DNA of 64,000 nucleotides from Streptomyces barringtoniae. Lineage in GTDB: Bacteria > Actinomycetota > Actinomycetes > Streptomycetales > Streptomycetaceae. The stretch spans positions 248,001-312,000 of the forward strand of contig NZ_JAJHNP010000006.1 in assembly GCF_020819595.1 (NCBI RefSeq). Direction: 5' to 3'. The notes beneath the pieces are model-generated. The model was not told where the DNA came from and made no database searches. It saw nothing but the letters and a program-made list of their open reading frames with translations. Below are positions 8,950 through 18,169 of the stretch, in pieces. The translations under genes were made by a program, and so were the position numbers. The stretch's first letter is position 1. Every line of letters starts with the position of its first letter.

Positions 8950-9513
8950 ATGAACGCGAGGGTCAGGAGCGGGGAACGGCGCGCGGAGATCGTCGGGGCG
9001 GCCCTGGAGGTGATCGCCGAGCGCGGTTACCGGGGGGCGAGCCTGGCGGCCGTGGCCGAGCGCGTCGGCCTCACCCAGCAGGGCCTGCTGCACTACTTTC
9101 CCACCAAGGACGCCCTGCTGGTGGCCGTGCTCCAGGAGCGGGACCGGTGGGACGCGGTGCCGGACACCCAGTGGCGGGTTGATCTGCTGGCCTCGCTGGT
9201 GGAGTACAACGCGATGCGGCCGGCGATCATCCAGACGTTCTCGGCGCTGCTCGGCGAGAGCGTGACGGAGGGGCATCCGGCGCGCTCGTACTTCACCGAG
9301 CGGTACGCGCGGGTGCGGGAGTCCATGGCGACGGTGCTGCGCGCCGAGTACGGCGACCGCCTGCCGAACGGCCTCACCCCCGAGCGCACCGCTCCCCTGC
9401 TCGTCGCGGTGATGGACGGGTTGCAGTACCAGTGGCTGCTGGATCCGGAGTCGGTGGACATGCCCGGCGCGTTCCGTGACTTCCTGCGGCTGCTGGGCGA
9501 GCCGGCCGCCTGA
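8950..9513 (+). CDS. TetR-family transcriptional regulator
   Basis: This 187-residue one-component repressor has the TetR helix-turn-helix near residues 25-50 (GASLAAVAERVGLTQQGLLH, then YFPTKDALL) and an all-helical ligand domain. The ATG at 8950 places the helix-turn-helix at the normal distance from the N-terminus; an upstream ATG in the same frame would lengthen it by eight residues. It is divergent from the GH3 beta-glucosidase and probably represses that gene and itself. The inducer is likely a sugar, but this is inference from location only. It is followed by a deletion scar rather than an intact gene. Confidence 0.88.
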   Translation: MNARVRSGERRAEIVGAALEVIAERGYRGASLAAVAERVGLTQQGLLHYFPTKDALLVAVLQERDRWDAVPDTQWRVDLLASLVEYNAMRPAIIQTFSALLGESVTEGHPARSYFTERYARVRESMATVLRAEYGDRLPNGLTPERTAPLLVAVMDGLQYQWLLDPESVDMPGAFRDFLRLLGEPAA

Positions 9514-9525
9514 GAGCGGTTCCTC

Positions 9526-9633
9526 TCACGAGGGTCGTACGGCCGCCACGACCTCCACCTCCACCTGTGCCTCCGGGCGGAACAGGCGCGGCACTTCGAA
9601 GGTCATGCTCGTCGGCGGGGTCCGCTCGCCGCG
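9526..9633 (-). pseudogene. 3' stub of a RidA-family gene
   Basis: The minus strand encodes PTSMTFEVPRLFRPEAQVEV and a few more residues before a TGA at 9526. This is the typical C-terminal end of RidA/YjgF imine deaminases, which act on reactive enamine intermediates. The N-terminal three quarters, with the rest of the active site, are absent. The reading runs directly into sequence that encodes the C-terminal half of a LysR regulator on the other strand. It is read as one side of a deletion junction, not as a functional gene. Confidence 0.7.
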
Positions 9634-9993
9634 ACCGAGGGGCCGGTACGGCTGGCCCCGCTCGCCGACGCCGACTGGATCGCCGGCAGTGCCCGGCCCG
9701 AGGGCACCCTCCTGGACGCGGCGGTACGGCAGGGCTTCCGGCCGCGCGTCGCGCACGTGGTCGGGGGGTGGACCGCCAAGCAGGGCTATGTCGCCGCGGG
9801 CCTGGGGGTGACCCTGATCCCGGCCCTGGCGGCCACGTCCGTACGGCCGGACATCATCCTGCTGCCGATCGACGCCGAGGACGCGCCACCGCGCGCGGTG
9901 TACGCGGCGACGGCGCGGGGACGTTCCCTGTCGCCGGCGGCCCGGGCCTTCGTCTCGGCCCTGCGGGAGGCGGCGGCACGGATCCCGGGGTGA
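9634..9993 (+). pseudogene. C-terminal half of a LysR-family regulator (truncated)
   Basis: The plus strand encodes about 118 residues resembling the end of a LysR effector-binding domain, with DADWIAGSARPEGTLLDAA and GYVAAGLGVTLIPALAA as recognisable blocks, and ends at a TGA at 9991. The DNA-binding helix-turn-helix domain and the first half of the effector domain are missing. No good start or ribosome site is present. RidA and LysR genes are commonly divergent neighbours, so a single deletion spanning their shared promoter explains both stubs. Confidence 0.75.
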
Positions 9994-9998
9994 CGGTC

Positions 9999-10811
9999 TC
10001 AACCGGCCTGACGGGTGGGCGCCGTACCGTCGGCGTCGGTCGCGGAGTCGCTTTCGTCTTCCTCGCTGTCCTCCCCCAGCAGCTCCCGCGCGAGCAGTGT
10101 CGCGCCCGCGACCGCGCCCGGCATCAGGAACACCGCGGCGAACGGGACCAGGAAGGCCAGGCCCAGGGGCGTGCCGAAGCCCCAGACCAGGGTCTTGCGG
10201 GAGCGGAGCAGGGCGAGCCGGGTGCGCAGTTCGACGCCGCGGCGCTGGAGGGCGACGGCGGTGAGCTCCTCGGTGAGGAAGAAGCCGGTGACGAAGAAGC
10301 CGAGCACGGGGACGGCGGTCTGCCCGACGAACGGCAGGAAGCCGAGGGCGAAGAGCAGCACGCCCCACACCGCGGCCCGCACCAGGACGCGCACGCTGTC
10401 CCGGGCCGAGATCCACAGCTCGCGCCACAGCGGCAGGTCCGACCGCGGGGCGGTGCCGTCGGGCGAGACGTCCGCGTCGACCTTCTCCGACAGGTTCTCG
10501 TAGAAGGGCTGGCCGATCAGCAGCGTGACGGCCGTGAACGTCAGGACGGCCAGCAGCAGCCCGAGGGCGAAGAGGACGGCCGTGAGGAAGCCACGGAACA
10601 GGCCCTGCCAGGGGCTGGACCAGTGGTCCGCGAACGGCGTCGCCCAGGCGACCCCGTCCTCGCCCCACACCGCGAGCGCGACCAGCGCCGCCGCGTAGAG
10701 CACCAGGGTGATCAGCCCGGGCAGCAGTCCGAACCCGTACCGCCGGCCGTGCCGGGCCACCCAGCGCTGGCCCTTCAGCAGATGACCGAACCCCACCCCG
10801 AGATCGCGCAT
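9999..10811 (-). CDS. EI24-domain (CysZ-like) membrane protein
   Basis: This 270-residue integral membrane protein has the EI24/CysZ-like architecture, with four strongly hydrophobic stretches (for example LPGLITLVLYAAALVALAV and LTAVLFALGLLLAVLTFTAV) and a characteristic soluble loop after LIGQPFYENLSEKVD. The C-terminus is an acidic tail. Family members are linked to sulfate uptake in proteobacteria, but the role in actinobacteria is not established. The ATG at 10811 gives the expected MRDLGVGFGHLLKG start. It lies 20 bases downstream of the marR-type gene on the same strand. Confidence 0.85.
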   Translation of the reverse strand: MRDLGVGFGHLLKGQRWVARHGRRYGFGLLPGLITLVLYAAALVALAVWGEDGVAWATPFADHWSSPWQGLFRGFLTAVLFALGLLLAVLTFTAVTLLIGQPFYENLSEKVDADVSPDGTAPRSDLPLWRELWISARDSVRVLVRAAVWGVLLFALGFLPFVGQTAVPVLGFFVTGFFLTEELTAVALQRRGVELRTRLALLRSRKTLVWGFGTPLGLAFLVPFAAVFLMPGAVAGATLLARELLGEDSEEDESDSATDADGTAPTRQAG

Positions 10812-10831
10812 GGCGGGAACTTTACCGACTT

Positions 10832-11269
10832 TCAGCCGGCCAGCATCCGGCGGAGCAGGTCGCGCAGGGAGCGCCGCTCCTCCTCCGACAGCCCGGCCAG
10901 GGGCTCGCGGGCGAAGTGCAGGCCCTCGCGCAGGTCCCGGGCCACGCGCACGCCGTCCTCGGTGGCGGCGGCCACCTTGACCCGGCGGTCGTCCGGGTCG
11001 GGGCGGCGCTCGACCAGCCCGCGGGTCTCCAGGCGGTCCACTATGCCCGTGACGTTCGACGGCTCGCACTTCAGTTTCTGCGCCAGCTTGCGCATGGGCA
11101 GCGGTTCCACCGAGAGCAGGCTGAGGAGCCGGGCCTGGGGCCCCGTCAGCGCGTGCTCGCCCGCCGCTTCCTCGTAGTCCGCGTAGAAGCGGGCCACGAC
11201 GTCCCCGATGAGTTCGACGACCTCCATCGTGAGGGCGTCCGGGCGGTGGGTCTTCGGTGGTGTGGCCAT
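10832..11269 (-). CDS. MarR-family transcriptional regulator
   Basis: This 145-residue MarR-type winged-helix regulator has its recognition region around MRKLAQKLKCEPSNVTGIVD and the wing motif DPDDRRVKV. It probably represses itself and the divergent quinone-oxidoreductase-like gene at 11382, since the 112-base region between them contains palindromes suited to a MarR dimer. A single Cys (in LKCEPSN) sits in the recognition helix region, so redox sensing is possible but unproven. The nearby ohr-type gene suggests an oxidative or electrophile stress setting. Confidence 0.9.
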   Translation of the reverse strand: MATPPKTHRPDALTMEVVELIGDVVARFYADYEEAAGEHALTGPQARLLSLLSVEPLPMRKLAQKLKCEPSNVTGIVDRLETRGLVERRPDPDDRRVKVAAATEDGVRVARDLREGLHFAREPLAGLSEEERRSLRDLLRRMLAG

Positions 11270-11291
11270 GCCCCTCAGGATACCGGGTTAC

Positions 11292-11337
11292 TTGACATCC
11301 TGAAATATTGAAGCGCATTGTTGTTTCAGGTACTGAA
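11292..11337. promoter_or_regulatory. Promoter and MarR-type operators between marR and the oxidoreductase
   Basis: TTGACA (11292-11297), an 18-base spacer and CATTGT form a sigma-70-like promoter reading rightward. CCTGAAA at 11299-11305 and TTTCAGG at 11324-11330 form a perfect 7-bp inverted repeat across that spacer. TTCAG-GTA-CTGAA at 11325-11337 is a second, compact palindrome. A MarR dimer at either would block both genes. Confidence 0.55.
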
Positions 11338-11381
11338 GTAATCCGCAGAATCCGCCCTGGAGCAAGAGGAAAGGCGCTGTC

Positions 11382-12416
<1,035 letters not shown>

Positions 12417-12523
12417 GGCCCGGGCAGACCTTCCTGCAGTTTCCGGCATGCGGTAACTTCTTTCCGAAATCCGCCGTCGATCGTGGGCGCGAGTCGCGGC
12501 GGACCGAGGAGGAGGACAACCGC

Positions 12524-12943
12524 ATGCCCATCACGCAGTCCGACGTCCTGTACACCGCCGCCGCCACCGCCGAGAACGGCCGGGACGGCCGGGTCGCCAC
12601 GGACGACGGCCGACTCGACGTCGTCGTCAACCCGCCCAAGGAGATGGGCGGCAGCGGCGCCGGCACCAACCCGGAGCAGCTGTTCGCCGCGGGATACTCC
12701 GCCTGCTTCCAGGGGGCCCTGGGGGTCGTCGCCCGGCAGGAGGGGGTCGACGTGTCCGGGTCGACCGTCACCGCGAAGGTCGGGATCGGCAGGAACGAGG
12801 ACGGGTTCGGGATCATCGTGGAGATCTCGGCGAACATTCCCGGCGTTTCCGCCGAGGCGGGCCGCGAGCTGGTCGAGAAGGCTCACCAGGTGTGCCCGTA
12901 CTCGAAGGCGACGCGGGGGAACATCACCGTGACGCTGGTCTGA
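12524..12943 (+). CDS. ohr: Organic hydroperoxide resistance protein (OsmC/Ohr family)
   Basis: This thiol peroxidase reduces organic hydroperoxides. The 139-residue protein has the two catalytic cysteines in the expected settings: Cys61 in AGYSACFQGAL and Cys124 in HQVCPYSKATRGN. The length is typical for Ohr. The ATG at 12524 is preceded by the purine-rich GAGGAGGAGG. It lies 107 bases after the oxidoreductase gene and is followed by a hairpin terminator at 12969-12993. The MarR protein upstream could be an OhrR-like regulator of this group, but it lies on the far side of the oxidoreductase. Confidence 0.93.
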   Translation: MPITQSDVLYTAAATAENGRDGRVATDDGRLDVVVNPPKEMGGSGAGTNPEQLFAAGYSACFQGALGVVARQEGVDVSGSTVTAKVGIGRNEDGFGIIVEISANIPGVSAEAGRELVEKAHQVCPYSKATRGNITVTLV

Positions 12944-12968
12944 CACCCGTCGTTGCGCACTGCGGAGG

Positions 12969-12993
12969 CCGCACCCTTGGACGTGGGGTGCGG
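12969..12993. terminator. Hairpin terminator after ohr
   Basis: CCGCACCC and GGGTGCGG form an 8-bp stem with a 9-base loop, followed by the pyrimidine-rich TCTCTCTTTC, 26 bases after the ohr stop. Confidence 0.8.
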
Positions 12994-13077
12994 TCTCTCT
13001 TTCGGCCGGGGGGCGTGTGCCGGGCGCCGTGCGCCGTCGGGTGCGGGTCCGTCGTGGCCGGTCGCGCCCCCTGCGGG

Positions 13078-14232
13078 TCAGATGCTCTTCAGCGCCGCTC
13101 GGTGAACCGCTGCCACCAGCCTGTCGTTCTCCGGTGCCGCCCCGCCCGGAAACGCGATCCGGCGCCGCGTGTAGCCGTAGGCCAGGCCACTGCGCGGGTC
13201 GGCGAAGGCCTGGCTGCCGCCTGCGCCGCTGTGGCCGAAGGTGCCGGCGCCCAGGACCGGGTGCCACATGTCGGCGGTGGCCTGGAAGCCCAGGCCGTAC
13301 GACCTGTGGGCGCGGGCCACCAGGTCGTAGCCCACGGAGTGGATCTGGCCCACCTCGGCGACCGTGTCCGGCTTCAGCAGCGGCGGCCGGTCGTCCAGCT
13401 CGCTGATCGCCGCCGCGTACATCTTGGCGAGCCCCCGCGCGGAGGCGACGCCGCCCGCCGACGCCGGTCCCTTGGCGCGTACGAGACGGGAGTTGGCGTA
13501 GTCCGCCATCGTGCCCGGCCTCGGGACGTGCGTGTTGGAGGCGATCGAGGTCAGGGTGTGCGGGCCGGTCGGCCGGGCGTCCAGCAGGGCCTGCTGCTCG
13601 GGGGTCGGGAGCATCGGCTGCACCGGGCGGAAGCGGGGTTCCCGGGATTCGGGCAGGCCCAGGAAGAAGTCCGTGCCGTACGGCGCGCGCACCCGCTCCT
13701 CGTACACCTCCTGGAGGGTGCGGCCGGTGGCCCGGCGGACCACCTCGCCGGTGAGCGCGCCGAGCACCAGCGCGTGGTAGCCGAACGCCGTGCCGGGTCG
13801 CCAGAACGGCTTCTGGTCGGCGAGCCGTTCGGCCATCGCCCGGTCGTCGGCCATCTCCTCGGCGGAGAACCCGGCGTCGATCCCGATCAGGCCCGCGCGG
13901 TGCGCCAGCAGGTCTCTCAAGGTCACCGCCCCCTTGCCCTCGGCGCCGAACTCCGGCCAGTAGTAGGTGACTTTGCGGTCCAGCTCCAGCGTGCCGTCCT
14001 GCACCAGGAGCGCGACCACCAGGTGTGCGGCGCCCTTGGCGGACGAGTACACGGCGTACAGCGAGTCCGCCTCCGCGCCCGCCCACAGGTCGACGACCTG
14101 CCGTCCGTGCACATACGCGCACAACTGGCCCTCGTAGTCGTCGCGTTCCCCGGCCACGAAGGCGGCGAACTCCTCGCGCACCGCCTCGAAGCCCTCGGCG
14201 ACCGTGCCGTGGACGGTGATCTGCTGCGTCAT
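13078..14232 (-). CDS. Beta-lactamase-fold serine hydrolase (EstB type)
   Basis: This 384-residue cytoplasmic serine hydrolase belongs to the class C beta-lactamase/esterase family. The nucleophile Ser and general-base Lys are in VYSSAKGAAH (SxxK), and the tyrosine of the YxN-like element is in FGYHALVLG. The third motif appears as FGHSGAGGS near residue 330. No signal peptide is visible, so it is more likely an esterase or amidase than a secreted antibiotic-resistance enzyme. The ATG start has GGAGAG upstream. It stands alone, convergent to ohr. Its natural substrate is unknown. Confidence 0.88.
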   Translation of the reverse strand: MTQQITVHGTVAEGFEAVREEFAAFVAGERDDYEGQLCAYVHGRQVVDLWAGAEADSLYAVYSSAKGAAHLVVALLVQDGTLELDRKVTYYWPEFGAEGKGAVTLRDLLAHRAGLIGIDAGFSAEEMADDRAMAERLADQKPFWRPGTAFGYHALVLGALTGEVVRRATGRTLQEVYEERVRAPYGTDFFLGLPESREPRFRPVQPMLPTPEQQALLDARPTGPHTLTSIASNTHVPRPGTMADYANSRLVRAKGPASAGGVASARGLAKMYAAAISELDDRPPLLKPDTVAEVGQIHSVGYDLVARAHRSYGLGFQATADMWHPVLGAGTFGHSGAGGSQAFADPRSGLAYGYTRRRIAFPGGAAPENDRLVAAVHRAALKSI

Positions 14233-14728
14233 CCGCTCTCCTCAACTGAGCCGCTGCTCGCTGCCCCCCACTACGACGCCCGTTCCCGCTCCGGGCGTTC
14301 CCGAGACCGGTACGGCGCGATGTACCCGTTCGACTCAACCGCCGCGAACGCCCATGGGTGTCACAGCTGCCCCGGATGGTGGATGGCGCGGGGGGTGGCG
14401 CACGGACGCGCAGGCCCGACCCCCCGTGGCCAGCCGGATCGACGCCGCCCCGCACAACGGATGCCGCGAGCCGCACGACGGATGCCGCAAGCCGGCACAT
14501 GCGGATGCGCGAGGCTCAGGCGCACCCGCGCAGAACCGACCGCAGGCCTCGGCGGGCGAGCGCGAGGAGGGACACAGCGCCACCGCTCCCCGCGGCCCAC
14601 CGACCGGAGTCGACGGCACCGACCGCCCATGGCCGGGGCGACGCCGCCCCCGCACAGCGGATGCCGTGCGGATGCGCAGGGGGCAGGCGCAGTGGGGCTC
14701 GGCGGGTTGGGGGGGATGTGCGGCGGGA
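14233..14728. other. 496-base gap with degenerate short repeats, no gene seen
   Basis: No convincing coding frame, RNA gene or terminator was found here. Two near-identical 21-base units lie in tandem at 14450-14470 and 14471-14491 (two mismatches, core CGGATGCCGC). A 26-27-base element beginning GACGCCGCC and ending CGGATGCCG occurs at 14441-14466 and again at 14640-14666. The origin of these repeats is unknown. Confidence 0.6.
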
Positions 14729-15667
14729 TCAGGTGCACCACCACAGGAAGCGGGTGCAGGTCTTGGTCGGGGCGGGTGTCGGGGAGGGGGGTGAGGTCGT
14801 CGGGGCGCTGGTGGGGGTGGAGGCGGGCCGGGAGGTGGCGGTGGGGGCCGGGGGACTGGGGTGGGCGCCGGAGCCCGTCGCGGCGGTCTGCTGCGCCTTG
14901 TCGGTGTCCTTGGCGTCGGGGGACTTGGAGTCCTTGCCCTTCGGGGACTTGGAGGCGGACGCGGAGGCGTCCGGGGAGGCCGAGCCGGCCACGCCGGGGG
15001 TCGCGCCGGAGGTGTCGGCGGCCGGGTCGGCCGTGGCGCCCGGGGACGCGGAGGACGTGCCGCCGTCGGCCGCGGTGTCCGCGGCGGTGTCCGGCTGTCC
15101 GCTGGAGAAGGGCGAGAACGGCGCGTCCGTGCCGAGTTCGGCGAGACCGAGGCTGCCCGCGGCCAGCACGAACCCCGCGGTGATCAGCACGGTACGGCGG
15201 CGCCGGCGCCGGTGCGCGGCGGCCTTGCGGTCGCGGCGGCTGGCGTCGGCGTCGGCGAGGCCCACCGCGGTGCCGCCGCGTGCCCGGCGCCGCGCGGCCC
15301 GGCCACCGGCCTCCGGCTCGGAGTCGGGGTCGGCCGGGGAATCGGGCTCGGGGTCGCTGCCGGCCGCGGCCTCGGTGCCGGACTCCGCCTCGGGAGCCCA
15401 GTCCTCGTGCGGCTCCCGCCCCTGCGTCCACGCCACCTGTTCCGGACCGGCCGGCTGCTGGGGGACGCGGTACTGCGGGGAGCCGTACTGCTCAGACTCG
15501 TACTGCGCAGACCCGTACTGCTGGGGAACGCCGTACCCCTGCGTCTCACCCGTGCCCGCGCGCGCGTACGCGGCCGGCGCTTCTGCTCCGGCGCGTGCCG
15601 GAGTTCCGCACCCGGGACAGGCCAGGGCGCCGTTGAGGTGCCGTTGGCACGGGTAGCAGTAGTCCAT
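14729..15667 (-). CDS. Zinc-ribbon membrane protein with Ser/Pro/Ala-rich extracellular part
   Basis: This 312-residue protein has unknown function. The N-terminus has two CxxC knuckles (Cys4/Cys7 and Cys17/Cys20) that look like a small zinc ribbon. A Tyr/Gln-rich stretch and an acidic stretch follow, then an arginine-rich patch just before a single membrane span (TVLITAGFVLAAGSLGLAE). The rest is a low-complexity Ala/Ser/Thr/Pro-rich and Lys-rich exterior ending in TCTRFLWWCT. The topology is a cytoplasmic zinc ribbon with an outside tail. The compact Cys/Trp tip stands out from the disordered tail and may be the functional part. Confidence 0.8.
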   Translation of the reverse strand: MDYCYPCQRHLNGALACPGCGTPARAGAEAPAAYARAGTGETQGYGVPQQYGSAQYESEQYGSPQYRVPQQPAGPEQVAWTQGREPHEDWAPEAESGTEAAAGSDPEPDSPADPDSEPEAGGRAARRRARGGTAVGLADADASRRDRKAAAHRRRRRRTVLITAGFVLAAGSLGLAELGTDAPFSPFSSGQPDTAADTAADGGTSSASPGATADPAADTSGATPGVAGSASPDASASASKSPKGKDSKSPDAKDTDKAQQTAATGSGAHPSPPAPTATSRPASTPTSAPTTSPPSPTPAPTKTCTRFLWWCT

Positions 15668-15782
15668 GACGCCGGAAGACTAGATTCCCCGTCGGTCACG
15701 TTCCTAGGCGCCGCTGTGAAGGTTTCGTGGAAAGCGAAAGAATTCTCGAAAGGCTTGTCGAAACCGTTACCTGTTCGACCCA

Positions 15783-15812
15783 TTGACACCCCCGCCGCCC
15801 CGTCCTTACTGT
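15783..15812 (+). promoter_or_regulatory. Promoter of the dehydratase operon
   Basis: TTGACA at 15783 and TACTGT at 15807 are separated by 18 bases and lie 56 bases before the GTG start. Several TCGAA-containing words surround it (15746-15776, 15824 and the site at 15833), suggesting dense operator content. Confidence 0.55.
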
Positions 15813-15832
15813 CACGCCAGCATTTCGAACGT

Positions 15833-15850
15833 GTGACGAAATCTCGAACA
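15833..15850. promoter_or_regulatory. TGTTCGA-type operator, site 1
   Basis: On the minus strand this reads TGTTCGAGATTTCGTCAC. The left half matches the half-site TGTTCGA that recurs before three other units in this window; the right half is poor. It lies just downstream of the predicted promoter and 17 bases before the start codon. Confidence 0.5.
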
Positions 15851-15867
15851 GCTGAGGGGCAACTGCC

Positions 15868-17025
15868 GTGCGCATCACCGGAATCAGCACACACGTGGTC
15901 GGCACGCCGTGGCGCAACCTGACCTACGTGCAGGTGCACACCGACGAGGGGATCACGGGAGTCGGCGAGACCCGGATGCTCGGTCACACCGACGCGCTGA
16001 TCGGCTACCTGCGGGAGGCCCAGGCCAATCACATTCTCGGCTCGGACCCGTTCGCGGTCGAGGACCTCGTCCGCCGGATGAAGTACGGCGACTACGGCCG
16101 TGCGGGTGAGATCGTCATGTCCGGCATCGCGGTCGTCGAGATGGCCTGCTGGGACATCAAGGGCAAGGCGCTGGGCGTGCCGGTGTGGCAGTTGCTCGGC
16201 GGGAAGGTGACGGACAGGGTCAAGGCGTACGCCAACGGGTGGTACACGACCGAGCGAACGCCCGAGGCGTACCACAAGGCCGCCCAGCAGGTCGTGGAGC
16301 GCGGTTACCGGGCGCTGAAGATCGACCCGTTCGGCACCGGGCACTTCGAACTGGACCACCAGGAGACCCTGTACGCCGTCTCCCTCATCGAGGCCGTACG
16401 GGACGCGATCGGCCCGGACGCCGAGCTGATGCTGGAGATGCACGGCCGTTTCTCCCCCGCCACCGCCGTCCGGCTGGCCAGGGAGATGGCGCCCTTCAAG
16501 CCGGCCTGGCTGGAGGAGCCGGTGCCGCCGGAGAACCTGAAGGCACTGGAGAAGGTCGCGGCCAAGGTGGACATCCCGGTCGCCACCGGTGAGCGCATCC
16601 ACGACCGGATCGAGTTCCGCGAGCTGTTCGACAGCCAGGCCGTGGACATCATCCAGCCCGACGTCGGTCACGTCGGAGGCATCTGGGAGACCCGCAAGCT
16701 CGCGGCCACCGCCGAGACGCACTACATGCTGGTCGCCCCGCACAACGTCGGCGGGTCCGTGCTCACCGCCGCGTCCCTCCAAGTCGGCTTCACCTCCCCG
16801 AACTTCAAGATCCTCGAGCACTTCAACGACTTCGCGGACGCGGAGATCAAGAAGGTGGTCAAGGGGGCGCCGCAGGTCGTGGACGGGTACTTCCACCTGT
16901 CCGACGCGCCCGGCCTCGGCGTCGAGCTGGACGTGGACGCCGCCGCCGAGTTCCCGCAGCAGCAGGCCCGGTTCGACCTGTGGGCCGAGGGCTGGGAGCA
17001 GCGCAGGCCGAAGGGGTCCAAGTGA
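15868..17025 (+). CDS. Mandelate racemase/enolase-superfamily sugar-acid dehydratase (DgoD-like)
   Basis: This enzyme is expected to remove water from an aldonic acid, giving a 2-keto-3-deoxy sugar acid. Galactonate is a plausible substrate but unproven. The 385-residue protein has the N-terminal capping domain and a TIM barrel with EMHGRFSP, WLEEPVPPEN and ATGERIHDR, which supply the metal ligands and the HGR signature of the galactonate-dehydratase group. VAPHNVGG supplies the C-terminal histidine. The GTG start has GAGGGG upstream. Its stop overlaps the GTG of the next gene (GTGA), so the two are translationally coupled. Confidence 0.85.
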   Translation: MRITGISTHVVGTPWRNLTYVQVHTDEGITGVGETRMLGHTDALIGYLREAQANHILGSDPFAVEDLVRRMKYGDYGRAGEIVMSGIAVVEMACWDIKGKALGVPVWQLLGGKVTDRVKAYANGWYTTERTPEAYHKAAQQVVERGYRALKIDPFGTGHFELDHQETLYAVSLIEAVRDAIGPDAELMLEMHGRFSPATAVRLAREMAPFKPAWLEEPVPPENLKALEKVAAKVDIPVATGERIHDRIEFRELFDSQAVDIIQPDVGHVGGIWETRKLAATAETHYMLVAPHNVGGSVLTAASLQVGFTSPNFKILEHFNDFADAEIKKVVKGAPQVVDGYFHLSDAPGLGVELDVDAAAEFPQQQARFDLWAEGWEQRRPKGSK

Positions 17026-18026
17026 GCACCGCCGTCGTCGTCGAGGCGCCGGGCCGGCACCGGCTCGTGGCGCACACGCCGCGCGAGCCCGGTCCCGGCG
17101 AGGCGCTGGTGGCCGTGCACGCGGTCGGCATCTGCGGCAGCGACCGCGAGGTGTACCAGGGCAACCGGCCCGAGGGGTACGTCCGTTACCCGCTCACCCC
17201 CGGCCACGAGTGGTCGGGGACGGTGTCGGAGGTGGGCGCCGGGGTGCCGGCGGGACTCGTCGGCCGCAAGGTGGTCGGCGAGGGCTTCCGCAACTGCCAG
17301 GTCTGCGACCGCTGTCACGCGGGCGAGACCACCCTGTGCACCGACGGGTACGAGGAGACCGGGTTCACCCAGCCGGGCGCCATGGCCGCCACGCTGACCC
17401 TCCCGGCCCGGCTGCTGCACGTCCTGCCGGACGACGCCGACCTCACCGCCGCCGCCCTGCTGGAGCCGGCCGCCTGCATCGCGGCCGCCACGCTGAAGGC
17501 CCGCGCCCTGCCGGGCGAGCGGGTCGCGGTGGTCGGCACGGGCACACTCGGGATGTTCGCCGTGCAGTTCCTGAAGGCGGTCTCGCCGGCGGAGCTGCTC
17601 GTCGTGGGGACCAGGAACGACCGGGAGGCGCTTTCCCGGCGGTTCGGGGCGAGCGACTTCCGGCTGAAGGACCAGCAGCTCCCGGACGACTTCGACGTGG
17701 TGATCGAGACCGCCGGGTCCGCCTCCGCCGCGCGCACCGCCGCCGCGCTGCTCCGGCGCGGCGGACGCCTGGTCCTGACCGGGATCCCGGCGCCGGGCGC
17801 GGAGGGGCTCGACCCGACCGATCTGGTCGTACGGCAGCTGGAGGTGCACACCGTCTTCGGGGCGCCGCCGGACGCCTGGGCGCACACCGTGCGGGTCTTC
17901 GGCGCCGGACTGCTTCACCCGCTGCCGCTGGTCACGCACGAGCTGCCGCTGACCGGGTTCCCGCAGGCCATCGAGCTGGTCGGGGCGGGTGATCCGAAGG
18001 TGGGCAAGGTCCTGCTCCGTCCCTGA
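17022..18026 (+). CDS. Zinc-dependent sugar or polyol dehydrogenase (MDR family)
   Basis: This 334-residue medium-chain dehydrogenase probably oxidises a sugar, polyol or sugar acid with NAD(P). Catalytic-zinc residues are in VGICGSDREV and TPGHEWSG. The structural-zinc cysteines form NCQVCDRCHAGETTLC. The nucleotide-binding motif is VVGTGTLGMFAV. The start overlaps the dehydratase stop by 4 bases. Together with the upstream dehydratase it could form an oxidative or rearrangement route for a galactose- or arabinose-type sugar. A 17-bp inverted repeat follows the gene. Confidence 0.87.
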   Translation: MSTAVVVEAPGRHRLVAHTPREPGPGEALVAVHAVGICGSDREVYQGNRPEGYVRYPLTPGHEWSGTVSEVGAGVPAGLVGRKVVGEGFRNCQVCDRCHAGETTLCTDGYEETGFTQPGAMAATLTLPARLLHVLPDDADLTAAALLEPAACIAAATLKARALPGERVAVVGTGTLGMFAVQFLKAVSPAELLVVGTRNDREALSRRFGASDFRLKDQQLPDDFDVVIETAGSASAARTAAALLRRGGRLVLTGIPAPGAEGLDPTDLVVRQLEVHTVFGAPPDAWAHTVRVFGAGLLHPLPLVTHELPLTGFPQAIELVGAGDPKVGKVLLRP

Positions 18027-18030
18027 AGAC

Positions 18031-18075
18031 GTACGCCGGTCAGGGCGTGACCTGACGGCGCCCTGACCGGCGTAC
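18031..18075. terminator. Long perfect hairpin after the dehydrogenase gene
   Basis: Arms 18031-18047 and 18059-18075 are perfectly complementary over 17 bp (GTACGCCGGTCAGGGCG), with an 11-base loop. A run of eight T residues follows at about 18088. It separates the dehydratase/dehydrogenase pair from the transporter operon. Confidence 0.8.
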
Positions 18076-18138
18076 CACCACGGCCGCTTTTTTTTCGCAG
18101 CACCACCCGGGCCGTATCCCGCTCCGAGCCGCGAACCT

Positions 18139-18156
18139 CGTCCGATATATCGAACA
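18139..18156. promoter_or_regulatory. TGTTCGA-type operator, site 2
   Basis: On the minus strand this reads TGTTCGATATATCGGACG, close to the palindrome TGTTCGA-N4-TCGAACA (5 of 7 in the second arm). It lies 13 bases before the start of the first gene of the transporter operon. Confidence 0.55.
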
Positions 18157-18169
18157 TGAAGGACAGCTT

